From positions 1-54,625 of the forward strand of contig DBQD01000010.1 in assembly GCA_002305715.1 (NCBI GenBank): DNA of 54,625 nucleotides, read 5' to 3'. This DNA comes from Proteiniphilum sp. UBA1403 (lineage in GTDB: Bacteria > Bacteroidota > Bacteroidia > Bacteroidales > Dysgonomonadaceae). A program made the translations under genes and the position numbers. The notes under the pieces were generated by a model, which was not told the origin of the DNA, did no database searches, and saw only the letters and a list, made by a program, of their open reading frames with translations. Positions 8,330-17,786 of the stretch are shown here, one piece after another (position 1 is the stretch's first letter; every line of letters begins with the position of its first letter).

Positions 8330-11095
8330 ATGAACAAATTGGTCTATCTCACTCTCACCATCTTTTGTATCTCATTCAATATCTATGCGCAGAAACAACA
8401 ACTGGATCATGCTGTATATGATAATTGGAAGAGCCTGGTTAACACCTCGGTAAGTGAAGACGGTAGCATGGTGGCTGTATTAATTTCTCCACAAGTAGGC
8501 GATACTACGCTGTATATCAAAGATACACGCAATGATCGCACACTCACCGTAGAACGCGTAAAAAATTACAAACTATTCAACAACGGCCGATGGACGGTGG
8601 CTATCATTAAAGCACCCTATGCTGAACGGCGACAAGCAATGATCGACAAGAAGAAACCTGATGATGTACCCCAGGATTCGTTGGTGATTGTAGACAACCG
8701 GACTTTTGCAATTCATAAGATTCCGGGTGTAAAGTCATTCAAAACGGCACAATTTCCGGAAACTCATGTTGCCTACACCCTCACCTTACCAAAAGATACA
8801 ACCACTAAAAAGAACAGCAAAGCAAAAGACATTCTCCTGCTGAGAAACCTGTTGACGCAGAGAGAGGATAGCTTCAGAAACGCAAAAGAACATCTTTTCA
8901 ATAAATATGACAACAGCTTTGCAGTGACCATACAGCCGGATAAGAAGGATACGCTGGAGCAGCCAGGTGTATGGTTTGTGAACCTGAAAGAGAACACGAG
9001 GAAGTGCATATCGAACGAAAAGGTATCCTACAAGTCGCTCTCATTTGATGAGCCCGGGAATCAACTGGTTTATCTAGCAACAGCCGACACATCGAATGTT
9101 AAGCAAAAGGTGTACGATCTTCGCTATTATTTTATTGGTGCCGATTCGGCCGTTATACTTGCTAATAAAGAGGCATCAGGATTGCCTGAGAACTGGATCT
9201 TTAACGAAAATGCTTCCCCCTCTTTCAGCAAAGACTCCAAACGGATTCTGGTGGGAGCTGCGCCTGCACAGGCACCGAAAGATACAACCATCGTCGACTT
9301 CGAAATGGCAAGGCTTGATATCTGGCACTGGAAGGATCCCCTAACTCCTCCTCAACAGCAGGTTGAAATGAGAAGAGAGCTTAATCGCACTTACATTGGT
9401 TTGGTATATCCGGGTAAAAACAACCGGTTTATTCCATTGGCCAATGAGGAAATGCCCAATGTTTCTATTGCGGATGAAGGTGATGGACGCTATGCTCTAC
9501 TTTGGAGCGACAAACCCTATAAACTGGAGAGTCAATGGGATATATCCACGAAACTTGATGCATGGGTGAAAGATCTGCAGACCGACAGCCTTTATGAACT
9601 ACCGCGGCCTTTACTAGGCAGACCTTTCCTGTCACCGAAAGGTAATTACACATACTGGTGGAATGAAATTCAAAGACATTGGTTTGTGTATGATAACAAG
9701 ACGCATTCAATACGAAATATGACCGAAAACATTCCTGTTAACTTCTGGAACGAGCAACATGACACTCCCTCTCCGGTAGGCCCCTATGGCGCACCGGCAT
9801 GGGGTGAACAAGATACCTATATATTGATTAACGACGCTTTTGATATTTGGAAAATTGATCCAACAGGCATAAAAAAACCGGAAAATATTACACTCCAAGC
9901 AGGAAGAAATGACTCCATCACATTCCGTTATGTAAAAACCGACCCAGAGAAACGATTCATTGAAGCAAATGATGTGCTACTCCTTTCTTCATTCAATAAC
10001 ATAAACAAGGAAAGAGGGTTTTATACGTTGTCGATGAAAGGTCGTAATCCTCTTAAGAAAAGGACTGTGGAGAAATTCACGTTCACAGGATTGGAGAAAG
10101 CAAAGAAGAACGACCTGATTGTATATCAAAAAAGCAATTTCAACACATCTCCCGATCTATATGTAACGCGCGATTTCTGGAAAACATCTGAAAAACTGAC
10201 CAATATTAATCCTCAGATGAAGGATTATAACTGGGGGACTGCCGAGTTATTCTCGTGGACTTCCTTCACGGGTGTTCCTCTTCAAGGTATTCTATACAAG
10301 CCGGAAGATTTTAATCCTACTAAGAAATACCCAGTCATGATCTACTTCTACGAGAAGCATTCAGAGGACCTGTATCAGTGGTTTACACCAGCACCAAGCC
10401 GATCGACCATCAACATACCGTTTTTTGTTAGTCGCGGTTATATCGTATTTACACCCGACATTCACTATACAATTGGTCAACCGGGTAAAGATGCCTACAA
10501 CTCTATTGTAGCAGGTGCCGAAGCTCTTGCTCAAAATGAATGGGTGGATAGAGACAACATGGCAATACAGGGCCAAAGCTGGGGTGGTTACCAAGTAGCT
10601 TATTTGGTTACACAGACCAATATGTTTAAGGCTGCAGGAGCCGGAGCACCAGTATCGAACATGACCAGTGCGTATGGAGGAATAAGATGGGAAACAGGAA
10701 GAAGTAGGCAGTTTCAATATGAGCAGACCCAGTCGCGCATTGGATCAACATTGAACGATTCATTGCAACTCTACATTAACAATTCACCCTTGTTCTTTGT
10801 TGACAAAGTGGAAACACCGCTATTGATTATGCACAACGATAAAGATGGTTCGGTTCCTTGGTATCAGAGTATTGAACTCTTTATGATGCTGCGACGGTTG
10901 GGTAAACCGGCCTGGTTGTTGCAATACAACGATGAAGGACATAACCTGATGCAACGCCGCAACACCAAAGATTTATCAATACGCCTACAGCAGTTCTTCG
11001 ATCATTATCTGAAAGGAGAGCCTGCACCAGTATGGATGACAAAAGGCGTACCTACCATCCAGAAGGGCAAAACATGGGGTTATGAAATAGACTAG
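8330..11095 (+). CDS. Secreted S9-family serine peptidase (prolyl-oligopeptidase type)
   Basis: 921 residues with a signal peptide (MNKLVYLTLTIFCISFNIYAQ), a long N-terminal beta-propeller-like region and a C-terminal alpha/beta-hydrolase domain. The catalytic Ser is 750 in GQSWGGYQ, Asp 839 in HNDKDGSVPW and His 871 in DEGHNL, all in the spacing of family S9. Probably a periplasmic dipeptidyl- or oligopeptidase used in peptide catabolism; the precise specificity cannot be read. Start chosen at ATG 8330, because the TTG at 8312 would add six residues before the signal peptide. A TACATTTG box at 8261-8268 is a candidate -7 element. The 3' end overlaps the convergent methyltransferase gene by 4 bases. 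Confidence 0.9.
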   Translation: MNKLVYLTLTIFCISFNIYAQKQQLDHAVYDNWKSLVNTSVSEDGSMVAVLISPQVGDTTLYIKDTRNDRTLTVERVKNYKLFNNGRWTVAIIKAPYAERRQAMIDKKKPDDVPQDSLVIVDNRTFAIHKIPGVKSFKTAQFPETHVAYTLTLPKDTTTKKNSKAKDILLLRNLLTQREDSFRNAKEHLFNKYDNSFAVTIQPDKKDTLEQPGVWFVNLKENTRKCISNEKVSYKSLSFDEPGNQLVYLATADTSNVKQKVYDLRYYFIGADSAVILANKEASGLPENWIFNENASPSFSKDSKRILVGAAPAQAPKDTTIVDFEMARLDIWHWKDPLTPPQQQVEMRRELNRTYIGLVYPGKNNRFIPLANEEMPNVSIADEGDGRYALLWSDKPYKLESQWDISTKLDAWVKDLQTDSLYELPRPLLGRPFLSPKGNYTYWWNEIQRHWFVYDNKTHSIRNMTENIPVNFWNEQHDTPSPVGPYGAPAWGEQDTYILINDAFDIWKIDPTGIKKPENITLQAGRNDSITFRYVKTDPEKRFIEANDVLLLSSFNNINKERGFYTLSMKGRNPLKKRTVEKFTFTGLEKAKKNDLIVYQKSNFNTSPDLYVTRDFWKTSEKLTNINPQMKDYNWGTAELFSWTSFTGVPLQGILYKPEDFNPTKKYPVMIYFYEKHSEDLYQWFTPAPSRSTINIPFFVSRGYIVFTPDIHYTIGQPGKDAYNSIVAGAEALAQNEWVDRDNMAIQGQSWGGYQVAYLVTQTNMFKAAGAGAPVSNMTSAYGGIRWETGRSRQFQYEQTQSRIGSTLNDSLQLYINNSPLFFVDKVETPLLIMHNDKDGSVPWYQSIELFMMLRRLGKPAWLLQYNDEGHNLMQRRNTKDLSIRLQQFFDHYLKGEPAPVWMTKGVPTIQKGKTWGYEID

Positions 11096-11877
11096 AACCC
11101 GCGCTGCCGCATTGCCTCAAAGGTGAGGATGGCGGTAGACACCGAGACATTGAGCGAATCAATTTTCCCACGCATGGGAATCTTGATTCGCTTTGCTGCA
11201 TTCTGCAGCCAGAAGCTGGTCAACCCGTCTGCTTCTGTTCCCATTACGATGGCAGAGGGTGTACTGAAATCGATATTCTGATAAAACTCTGCGGCCTGCA
11301 ACTCTGCGGCATAAATGGCAATCTTGTGCTCCTGAAGCCAACTTAATGCTTCTTCGGAGGTACAGACGGCCGTCTGTACCGTAAACAAACCACCCACACC
11401 GGAGCGTATTACATTGGGATTATAGAGGTCAGTCTGCGGATCACAAACAATTACGGCATCGACTCCTGCTGCATCTGCTGTACGCAATACTGCACCCAAA
11501 TTGCCAGGCTTCTCCACCGACTCTAACAAGATGAGAAAAGGGTTTTTCGAAAGTTGAATATCTCTCAACTTGTGCATTTTGGGTCTCAGGAGCGCTACAA
11601 GTCCATCGGAATTCTCTCGATAGGCAATCTTTGCGAATACCCCCGATGATATTGGGAAGAGAGCCTCTTCGGGGATAGAATCCAAAACATCCGGATATTT
11701 TGTCTTATCGAACATCTCTCGACAGAGGTAGACTGCTTCCACTTTATAGCCACCCTGTATGGCGAGGGAGAGCTCGCGTGCTCCTTCGGTTACAAAGAGT
11801 TGTTGTTCCTTCCGCTCTTTACTTTTTGCCAGTTTTGCAATGTTTTTAACGGCTGGGTTTTGCAGACTTGTAATCAT
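11092..11877 (-). CDS. TrmH/SpoU-family RNA 2'-O-methyltransferase
   Basis: 261 residues from ATG 11877 (MITSLQNPAVKNIAKLAKSK); the longer form would need a TTG at 11886. N-terminal substrate-binding domain (FVTEGARELSLAI), then the SPOUT knot with motif 1 NLGAVLRTADAAG, motif 2 IVMGTEADGLT and motif 3 IPMRGKIDSLNVSVSTAI. It transfers a methyl group from S-adenosylmethionine to a ribose in rRNA or tRNA; the exact target (RlmB-like 23S site or other) cannot be settled. Cytoplasmic. Its last bases overlap those of the convergent S9 peptidase. Confidence 0.9.
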   Translation of the reverse strand: MITSLQNPAVKNIAKLAKSKERKEQQLFVTEGARELSLAIQGGYKVEAVYLCREMFDKTKYPDVLDSIPEEALFPISSGVFAKIAYRENSDGLVALLRPKMHKLRDIQLSKNPFLILLESVEKPGNLGAVLRTADAAGVDAVIVCDPQTDLYNPNVIRSGVGGLFTVQTAVCTSEEALSWLQEHKIAIYAAELQAAEFYQNIDFSTPSAIVMGTEADGLTSFWLQNAAKRIKIPMRGKIDSLNVSVSTAILTFEAMRQRGF

Positions 11878-11958
11878 CTCAATCAATTCTATTTATTCTC
11901 TTTTATTATTACCTTTTCTATTTGCAAGAGGTTAGACGTACGGATTAGTGGGGTTTGG

Positions 11959-12420
11959 TTAAAGAGCTGCTTTCTGATCTTTCTTCAGCAGAAATGTATC
12001 GATTGCCTCTTTGAATGATTTTTTGGGGAGAGCACCAACGGCGACTTGAGGATCCTCGTTCATTGGGATGAAAAGAAACATGGGAATGCTTCTTACTCCG
12101 AATAGACGAGCAAGCTCAGGCTCTTTGTCCACATCAATCTTATATACATAGATATCTTCTCCATACTCGGCTGCTAGATCAGAGAGTATGGGGGAGGTAA
12201 TACGACAAGGACCACACCATGTAGCATAGAAGTCCACAATAGCGGGCTTGTCGCCGATGTACTTCCATACTTCCGGGTTATTTTCGTAATTGAAGACCTT
12301 CTCAATAAAGGTTGCCTTGGTCAATTCAATTGGTTTGACCGTACTGCTGTTTTGCGGTTCGGATGCTGTAGCACCGAAGAATGAGCAAAGTAGCATGAAA
12401 AGAATGATGGAATTTCTCAT
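11959..12420 (-). CDS. Exported thioredoxin-fold protein
   Basis: 153 residues: signal peptide (MRNSIILFMLLCSFFGATAS), then a thioredoxin domain with active site ATWCGPCR, cis-proline loop RSIPMFLF and DVDKEPELARLFGV. The WCGPC sequence is that of classical reducing thioredoxins, but the signal sequence places it in the periplasm, as in many Bacteroidetes thioredoxin-like proteins that act on envelope thiols. Redox partner unknown. Lies alone between the methyltransferase gene and the PNPOx-like gene, all on the same strand with gaps of 81 and 103 bases. Confidence 0.88.
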   Translation of the reverse strand: MRNSIILFMLLCSFFGATASEPQNSSTVKPIELTKATFIEKVFNYENNPEVWKYIGDKPAIVDFYATWCGPCRITSPILSDLAAEYGEDIYVYKIDVDKEPELARLFGVRSIPMFLFIPMNEDPQVAVGALPKKSFKEAIDTFLLKKDQKAAL

Positions 12421-12523
12421 TGTACAATTTTTACAGTGTAATTTTTACTTGTTGCGTACAAATCCTACGATGGAACGCAGCTATTACAACAAGCAGAGAG
12501 GGAGGATAGTTTTATACGGAATA

Positions 12524-13024
12524 TTAAAACACTTTCCGATCTTTGTATTGAGCTTTCTTACCCGGCACACCAAATTCTTTTGCCGTGACCTTATCGATGG
12601 GGACCTTCCATATTTTCACATTCTTGACGGCAGGCACTGAGTAACTGAATGTTCTGTCGGAGTACTGCTTCATAATGATGTTGAGCGCCTTCACCTTTTC
12701 GTCGTAATCTTCTTCAAAGATAACAGAGCCGTGACAGATCACACTCTCTGCACGCATGCGGTAGCTACAGGCTACTTCCTCATCTTGCCACACAAGCTTG
12801 GGGTCGGTACAGAAGGTGATGCAGACCTGTGGATTTTTATGCAGGATGGATATGGAACGACCCTCTTGGGCAGAATGGAGATAGATCACTTCTTCATCAT
12901 ATCCGAAGTTCATGGGAAGGACGTAGGGAACGCCCTGTTCATCGGCCATTCCTACATAACATAGTGTACAGTTTCGAATCAAAGATTCAATGTGATGCAA
13001 TTCCTCTACAGATACAGTTCTCAT
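12524..13024 (-). CDS. Pyridoxamine 5'-phosphate oxidase-like flavin protein (NimA-type)
   Basis: 166 residues with the split-barrel flavin-binding pattern: start MRTVSVEELHHIESLIRNC, then LCYVGMADEQGVPYVLPMNFGYD, IYLHSAQEGRSISIL, VCITFCTD and the C-terminal VWKVPI-like IWKVPIDKVTAKEFG. This pattern is shared with NimA-like and other FMN-binding proteins of unknown substrate. Role in nitroimidazole reduction is known only for some members and is not claimed here. ATG at 13024, 39 bases after the GH43 gene stop, so possibly cotranscribed with it. Confidence 0.85.
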   Translation of the reverse strand: MRTVSVEELHHIESLIRNCTLCYVGMADEQGVPYVLPMNFGYDEEVIYLHSAQEGRSISILHKNPQVCITFCTDPKLVWQDEEVACSYRMRAESVICHGSVIFEEDYDEKVKALNIIMKQYSDRTFSYSVPAVKNVKIWKVPIDKVTAKEFGVPGKKAQYKDRKVF

Positions 13025-13063
13025 ACAATTAAACGGTATAGGATAAAACGTTCTTTCTATCTT

Positions 13064-14185
13064 TTATAACAATTTTTCAGTGGTTGAAGGACCGACAACA
13101 ATTAGTAAACCTTGATCATCGATCCGCATTTCATCAATAAAAACCACCCTCTCGTCTCCTGTCTTCTGTGTACGACCATGATATACACAGTACATTTTTT
13201 GATTCTCCTTCGACCAGAAGACCATGTTGTGCCCAGTTCCAGTAACATCTCCTCCTTTGTTTGTATTTTTTTCCAATACCGGATTATTCTGAGCTTTCAC
13301 AAACGGACCAAGCGGATTATCGGAAACAGCATAGCCTACAGCATAATGCTCACCTCCAAAGAAGTTGGCCGAGTACATCATGTAAATCTTGCCGTTATGC
13401 TCGAATGCAAAAGAACCTTCTGTCCATCGGCGGTTAACTTCTCCTGCAGTGACAGAGCGACTTTCCCATTCTGTTTGCGGATCGTCCATCTTGGTGGGAG
13501 GTTGTAAAAGCAATACAGGTTCTCCAATTACAGTTGTAAAGTCGTTTGAGATCTCCACGCCGTACACCCAGCTCTCTTCAATTTCATTGAAGAGATTTTG
13601 CGCTCTTGCCCATTCTGCCACCTCACTCTCCACAGGGTGTTTATAGCAACAGCGTGAGTAGTAGAGGTAGGTCTTTCCGTTATGTTGCAGAATATTGGCA
13701 TCTATGATGGGATAGCCCGGGTCGAAGAGGGGCTCGTTGGATATCTCTTTGAACGGACCGGTTGGCTTGTCGGCTACAGCCACGCCAATACGAAAATTCT
13801 CCAGCTCTTCTGTGGGATTCACTTTCCAATCAGCACTAAAAAACAGGTAGTATTTCCCATTGATCTCATACACTTCCGGAGCCCAGTAATTTTTTACTGT
13901 CCATGAGTCCGGATGAAGCCCGGAGTATACCTCCCCTTCGAGTTGCCAGTCCATCAGATTATCGGAACTATAGGCAACAAATCCGTGTGCTGTTCCTCCC
14001 GTACCATACATATAATATTTACCGTCTGAAGCAGAAAGGATAAAAGGATCGCCAAATGCAACGGATAACGGATTAGTATAGGTATTGGGTTCGGATGATT
14101 TATTATGTGAGTTGCTGTTACATCCTACAAGTAAAATTCCCAAAAGAAGGAGGAATACGTTACGACTGGAGTTTTTTAAGTGCAT
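13064..14185 (-). CDS. Glycoside hydrolase family 43 lipoprotein
   Basis: 373 residues. Lipoprotein signal with lipobox LLVGC (Cys22). Five-bladed propeller of GH43 type: catalytic base Asp46 in AFGDPFIL, pKa-modulating Asp162 in PIIDANIL, general acid Glu256 in RRWTEGSFAF; blade markers NYWAPEVYEINGKYYLFFSA and KTYLYYSRC. Members cleave arabinose- or xylose-containing glycans, or galactans; the substrate cannot be read. Not in a visible polysaccharide cluster: neighbours are a flavin protein and ribosomal genes. The lipid anchor places it in the envelope, and no acidic run follows the Cys, so periplasmic-facing is more likely than surface exposure (inference). Confidence 0.9.
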   Translation of the reverse strand: MHLKNSSRNVFLLLLGILLVGCNSNSHNKSSEPNTYTNPLSVAFGDPFILSASDGKYYMYGTGGTAHGFVAYSSDNLMDWQLEGEVYSGLHPDSWTVKNYWAPEVYEINGKYYLFFSADWKVNPTEELENFRIGVAVADKPTGPFKEISNEPLFDPGYPIIDANILQHNGKTYLYYSRCCYKHPVESEVAEWARAQNLFNEIEESWVYGVEISNDFTTVIGEPVLLLQPPTKMDDPQTEWESRSVTAGEVNRRWTEGSFAFEHNGKIYMMYSANFFGGEHYAVGYAVSDNPLGPFVKAQNNPVLEKNTNKGGDVTGTGHNMVFWSKENQKMYCVYHGRTQKTGDERVVFIDEMRIDDQGLLIVVGPSTTEKLL

Positions 14186-14228
14186 TTATATGGTTTTTTA
14201 TGTGTGTTCAATACAAAGATAAATAAAA

Positions 14229-14259
14229 AAGGAAAAATCCTCTACAGATTTTTCCTTTC
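14229..14259 (-). terminator. Terminator after rplT
   Basis: Perfect 12-bp inverted repeat AAAGGAAAAATC / GATTTTTCCTTT with a 7-base loop, followed on the minus strand by TTTTATTTA. It lies 29 bases after the rplT stop and before the GH43 gene, so it should end the rpmI-rplT transcript. Confidence 0.75.
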
Positions 14260-14287
14260 TATATGCTATCAACCTGTTCGGTTGGTA

Positions 14288-14632
14288 CTACTTCACCTTA
14301 TCAACAATTGCTTTAAAAGCTTCTGGATGGTTCATTGCCAAGTCGGCAAGTACCTTGCGGTTGATTTCGATTTCATTTTTGTGCAATGCTCCCATTAAAC
14401 GGGAATAAGACATACCGTGTTCACGAGCAGCAGCATTGATACGCTGAATCCATAGTGCACGGAAGTTACGTTTTTTGTTTTTACGGTCACGATAGGCGTA
14501 GGTTAAACCTTTCTCCCACGTGTTCTTGGCTACGGTCCATACGTTCTTGCGAGCACCGATATAGCCTCTTGTAAGTTTCAGAACTTTTTTTCTACGGTTG
14601 CGCGAGGCAACATGATTGACTGATCTTGGCAT
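14288..14632 (-). CDS. rplT: 50S ribosomal protein L20
   Basis: 114 residues, full length, beginning MPRSVNHVASRNRRKKVLK and containing the conserved GYIGARKNVWTVAKNTWEKG and RDRKNKKRNFRALWIQRINAA stretches. Early assembly protein of the large subunit; in other bacteria it also represses its own operon by binding mRNA. Follows rpmI by 99 bases on the minus strand. Confidence 0.98.
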   Translation of the reverse strand: MPRSVNHVASRNRRKKVLKLTRGYIGARKNVWTVAKNTWEKGLTYAYRDRKNKKRNFRALWIQRINAAAREHGMSYSRLMGALHKNEIEINRKVLADLAMNHPEAFKAIVDKVK

Positions 14633-14731
14633 AATGTTACTTGTTTTGAATGATAGCGTCTCTGTCGGGCAGAGCTCTTTGGGGCATTCATCCTGTTACT
14701 AAATCTCTTTTTCGGAAACTACCTGGGTGAA

Positions 14732-14929
14732 TTACTTCAACGCCAACAAGGTTTTAATACTGTTTAAGTCAGATTTGTGTACAAGACCCGAGTGAGTAAG
14801 ATTTCTCTTCTGTTTCTTGGTCTTTTTCGTCAAGATGTGACTTTTGAACGCATGTTTCCGCTTGATTTTTCCTGTTCCGGTAAGGGCGAACCTCTTTTTG
14901 GCACCGGAATTAGTCTTCATTTTTGGCAT
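14732..14929 (-). CDS. rpmI: 50S ribosomal protein L35
   Basis: 65 residues, MPKMKTNSGAKKRFALTGTG then KRKHAFKSHILTKKTKKQKRNL, full length. Usually cotranscribed with infC; here an intrinsic terminator and a good promoter lie between infC and this gene, so the L35-L20 pair can be made independently of IF-3. Confidence 0.98.
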   Translation of the reverse strand: MPKMKTNSGAKKRFALTGTGKIKRKHAFKSHILTKKTKKQKRNLTHSGLVHKSDLNSIKTLLALK

Positions 14930-14993
14930 TTTGCTGTCTTCGAATTTGTGAATATTAATTTCAAATTTCTTCGCGGTCAGGCGAAAAAGTTCG

Positions 14994-15024
14994 CAAAATT
15001 AATGATTTTATCCGAACAATCAAA
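14994..15024 (-). promoter_or_regulatory. Promoter of rpmI-rplT
   Basis: Minus strand TTTG (15024-15021), spacer 19, TAATTTTG (15001-14994): a full match to the Bacteroidetes -33/-7 consensus. Predicted start near 14987 gives a leader of about 58 bases. That leader can form a hairpin, TTCGC (14985-14981) with GCGAA (14974-14970) and loop CTGACC, extendable by A-U pairs; it is a candidate site for L20 feedback (inference). Confidence 0.7.
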
Positions 15025-15103
15025 ACATTATCATTTTATTTTTACCAGTTTGTCTTGCTACAGCATGAAATACTTAAAAACGGCTATACCGATGTAGAGA
15101 ATT

Positions 15104-15133
15104 AAAAAACCGACTAAAGAATTTTAGCCGGCT
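15104..15133 (-). terminator. Terminator after infC
   Basis: On the minus strand AGCCGGCTAAA pairs with TTTAGTCGGTT (11 bp with two G-U pairs, 4-base loop), followed by a run of six T. Lies 33 bases after the infC stop and upstream of the rpmI promoter. Confidence 0.75.
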
Positions 15134-15165
15134 TTGTGTCTACGTAACTGTAAAAGAAATATCTC

Positions 15166-15720
15166 TTACTCTTCTTTTGCCTCTTTCTTGGGGGCAGATG
15201 TTCCTTTTTTGGGGGTTAGCATGATGGACATGCGTTTACCCTCCATAATAGGCATATGCTCCACCTTTGCATATTCTTCCAAGTCATTGGCAAAACGGAG
15301 CAACAACACCTCACCCTGTTCTTTGAACAGGATAGAACGGCCTCTGAAGAAAACATATGCTTTCACTTTTGAGCCTTCACCCAAAAAGTTCATTGCATGT
15401 TTTAGTTTAAAATTATAGTCGTGATCATCTGTCTGTGGTCCAAACCGTATCTCTTTCACGGTAATCTTAACAGACTTAGCTTTTTGTTCTTTCAGTTTTT
15501 TCTTTTGCTGGTAAACAAATTTCTTGTAATCAATAATCCTACACACAGGAGGTTTCGCCGTGGGTGCAATTTCTACAAGGTCTAACTCCTGGTCTTCTGC
15601 TATCTTCAGTGCTTCTCTTGTGGAATAAATGCCTTCTGTTACATTATCGCCTACTAGCCGGACTTCCGGGACCCGGATACGATCGTTGATCCGGTGTTGT
15701 TCTTTTGAGTCTTTTCTCAT
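15166..15720 (-). CDS. infC: Translation initiation factor IF-3
   Basis: 184 residues. N-domain begins HRINDRIRVPEVRLVGDN; linker and C-domain carry PPVCRIIDYKKFVYQQKKK and VKEIRFGPQTDDHDYNFKLKHA, then VKAYVFFRGR. Binds the 30S subunit, prevents premature 50S joining and checks start-codon choice. The start is ATG at 15720, unlike the AUU start used for autoregulation in enterobacteria. The C-terminal tail is rich in Lys/Glu, as in other Bacteroidetes. Begins 75 bases after thrS on the same strand. Confidence 0.98.
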   Translation of the reverse strand: MRKDSKEQHRINDRIRVPEVRLVGDNVTEGIYSTREALKIAEDQELDLVEIAPTAKPPVCRIIDYKKFVYQQKKKLKEQKAKSVKITVKEIRFGPQTDDHDYNFKLKHAMNFLGEGSKVKAYVFFRGRSILFKEQGEVLLLRFANDLEEYAKVEHMPIMEGKRMSIMLTPKKGTSAPKKEAKEE

Positions 15721-15795
15721 TCAGTGATGTTAATGTTTGCGCTGTTTTTATATGTTTTAATATTGGTAAATTTCTAGTTGTACAATAGCAAAAAG

Positions 15796-17745
15796 TTAGT
15801 TTATAGCAGGATTCATCATCTGGCTCACTTCCTGTGCCATCGTTTCTGCAAATGTAATCAAATTTGTGGAACCCAGATCAATTCCCCCTTGTTTTCTTAC
15901 TGAAACCTCTTCATTTTCTGCCTCTTTCTCACCGGCAATCAACAGATAGGGAATACGTTTCAACTCGTTGTCCCTGATCTTACGTCCCATCTTTTCATTA
16001 CGGTCATCTACTTCGGCACGGATATCGAATCGTTTCAACTCTTTCACTATGCGATACGCATAATCATTGTATTTCTCACTCACAGGAAGTACCATGACCT
16101 GCGTTGGGGCTAACCACAATGGGAACTTACCAGCAGTATGCTCAATAAGCACAGCCACAAAACGCTCCATACTACCAAACGGAGCACGGTGAATCATTAC
16201 AGGACGGTGCTTCTGGTTGTCGGCACCGGTATATTCAAGTTCAAAACGCTCGGGGAGGTTATAATCGACCTGAATTGTACCCAACTGCCAACGGCGTCCC
16301 AGTGCATCCTTCACCATGAAATCGAGTTTCGGCCCATAAAATGCGGCTTCTCCCAATTCAACTTTAGCTGGTAAGCCTTTCTCTTGACAAGCCTCTACGA
16401 TAGCACGTTCTGCTTTTTCCCAGTTCTCGTCACTTCCAATATATTTTTCTTTATTATTTGGATCACGCAGTGAAATCTGTGCTTCAAAGTTTTCAAATTC
16501 AAGTGCTTTGAAAATGATGAAGATGATGTCCATAACCTTCAGAAACTCCTCTTTAACTTGGTCCGGAGTACAGAAAATATGTGCATCGTCTTGCGTAAAA
16601 CCTCGAACACGAGTCAGTCCATGCAACTCTCCGCTCTGTTCGTAACGATAAACTGTACCGAATTCTGCCAAACGCAACGGCAACTCTTTATATGAACGGG
16701 GAAATGCCTTATAAATCTCACAGTGATGAGGGCAGTTCATCGGTTTCAACAGAAACTCTTCACCCTCCTCGGGAGTATTTATTGGTTGAAACGAGTCTTT
16801 TCCATATTTGGCATAATGACCTGAAGTCACATACAATTGTTTGTGTCCGATATGAGGTGTAATCACCTGATCGTAATCAAATTCTCGCTGAATCTTCTTC
16901 AGGAAGTCTTCCAAGCGAAGACGTAACTGAGTGCCCTTTGGCAACCAAAGGGGAAGACCGGCACCAACAGTCTGTGAAAAATGGAACAATTGAAGTTCCT
17001 TGCCTATTTTGCGGTGATCACGCTTCTTGGCCTCTTCAAGCATAACTAAATACTCATCGAGCATCTTCTTTTTCGGAAAGGTGATACCGTAAAGACGCGT
17101 AAGTTGAGGTCTTTTTTCATCGCCTCGCCAATAAGCACCAGCTGCGGAAAGTATCTTTACTGCCTTGATATAAGAGGTGTTGGGCAGATGTGGGCCGCGA
17201 CACAAATCGGTGAATTGTCCCTGTGTATATGTTGTAATAGTACCGTCTTCCAATTCGTTAATTAGCTCGACCTTGTAATGCTCAGCTCGGTCGGAAAACA
17301 TCTTTAGCGCATCATCCTTTGTGATGCTCTTCCGTTGGATATCTTCCTTCGCAGCAATTAACTCCATCATCTTTTTTTCGATGACGGGGAAATCACTCTC
17401 CTTAATTGCAACGCCTTCTCCCGGATCAACATCGTAGTAGAATCCGTTCTCAATTGCAGGCCCAATTCCGAATTTGATTCCCGGATAAAGCTCTTGTAAG
17501 GCTTCAGCCATAAGGTGTGCAGATGAATGCCAGTAAGCATGCTTGCCCTCTTCATCTTCCCACTTTAACAAATTTACGCTGGCGTCTGACTCAATGGGAC
17601 GGGTCAAATCCCACGTTTCCCCATTTACGCTCACAGCCAACACTTCTTGTGCCAATCGCTGACTAATGCTTTGTGCTATCTCTAATCCAGTAACTCCTTT
17701 TTCAAATTCCCTGACTGATGCATCGGGAAATGTAATTTTTATCAT
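15796..17745 (-). CDS. thrS: Threonyl-tRNA synthetase
   Basis: Class II synthetase, 649 residues. Order of domains: TGS (about 1-60, MIKITFPDASVREFEKG), editing domain with HSSAHLMAEALQELYP (zinc/editing HxxxH) and CRGPHLPNT, catalytic domain with zinc-ligand region LKPMNCPHHCEIY, motif 2 FGTVYRYEQSGELHGLTRVRGFTQDDAHIFC and motif 3 APFGSMERF, then the anticodon-binding domain (PVSEKYNDYAYRI). Charges tRNA-Thr and hydrolyses Ser-tRNA-Thr. ATG at 17745. Heads thrS-infC, with its own promoter and an upstream terminator separating it from the TPR gene. No threonine leader peptide or T-box seen. Confidence 0.98.
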   Translation of the reverse strand: MIKITFPDASVREFEKGVTGLEIAQSISQRLAQEVLAVSVNGETWDLTRPIESDASVNLLKWEDEEGKHAYWHSSAHLMAEALQELYPGIKFGIGPAIENGFYYDVDPGEGVAIKESDFPVIEKKMMELIAAKEDIQRKSITKDDALKMFSDRAEHYKVELINELEDGTITTYTQGQFTDLCRGPHLPNTSYIKAVKILSAAGAYWRGDEKRPQLTRLYGITFPKKKMLDEYLVMLEEAKKRDHRKIGKELQLFHFSQTVGAGLPLWLPKGTQLRLRLEDFLKKIQREFDYDQVITPHIGHKQLYVTSGHYAKYGKDSFQPINTPEEGEEFLLKPMNCPHHCEIYKAFPRSYKELPLRLAEFGTVYRYEQSGELHGLTRVRGFTQDDAHIFCTPDQVKEEFLKVMDIIFIIFKALEFENFEAQISLRDPNNKEKYIGSDENWEKAERAIVEACQEKGLPAKVELGEAAFYGPKLDFMVKDALGRRWQLGTIQVDYNLPERFELEYTGADNQKHRPVMIHRAPFGSMERFVAVLIEHTAGKFPLWLAPTQVMVLPVSEKYNDYAYRIVKELKRFDIRAEVDDRNEKMGRKIRDNELKRIPYLLIAGEKEAENEEVSVRKQGGIDLGSTNLITFAETMAQEVSQMMNPAIN

Positions 17746-17786
17746 GCTCTATTGTTGCTTTGTAAATCTACTTTGTAATTTGACTG

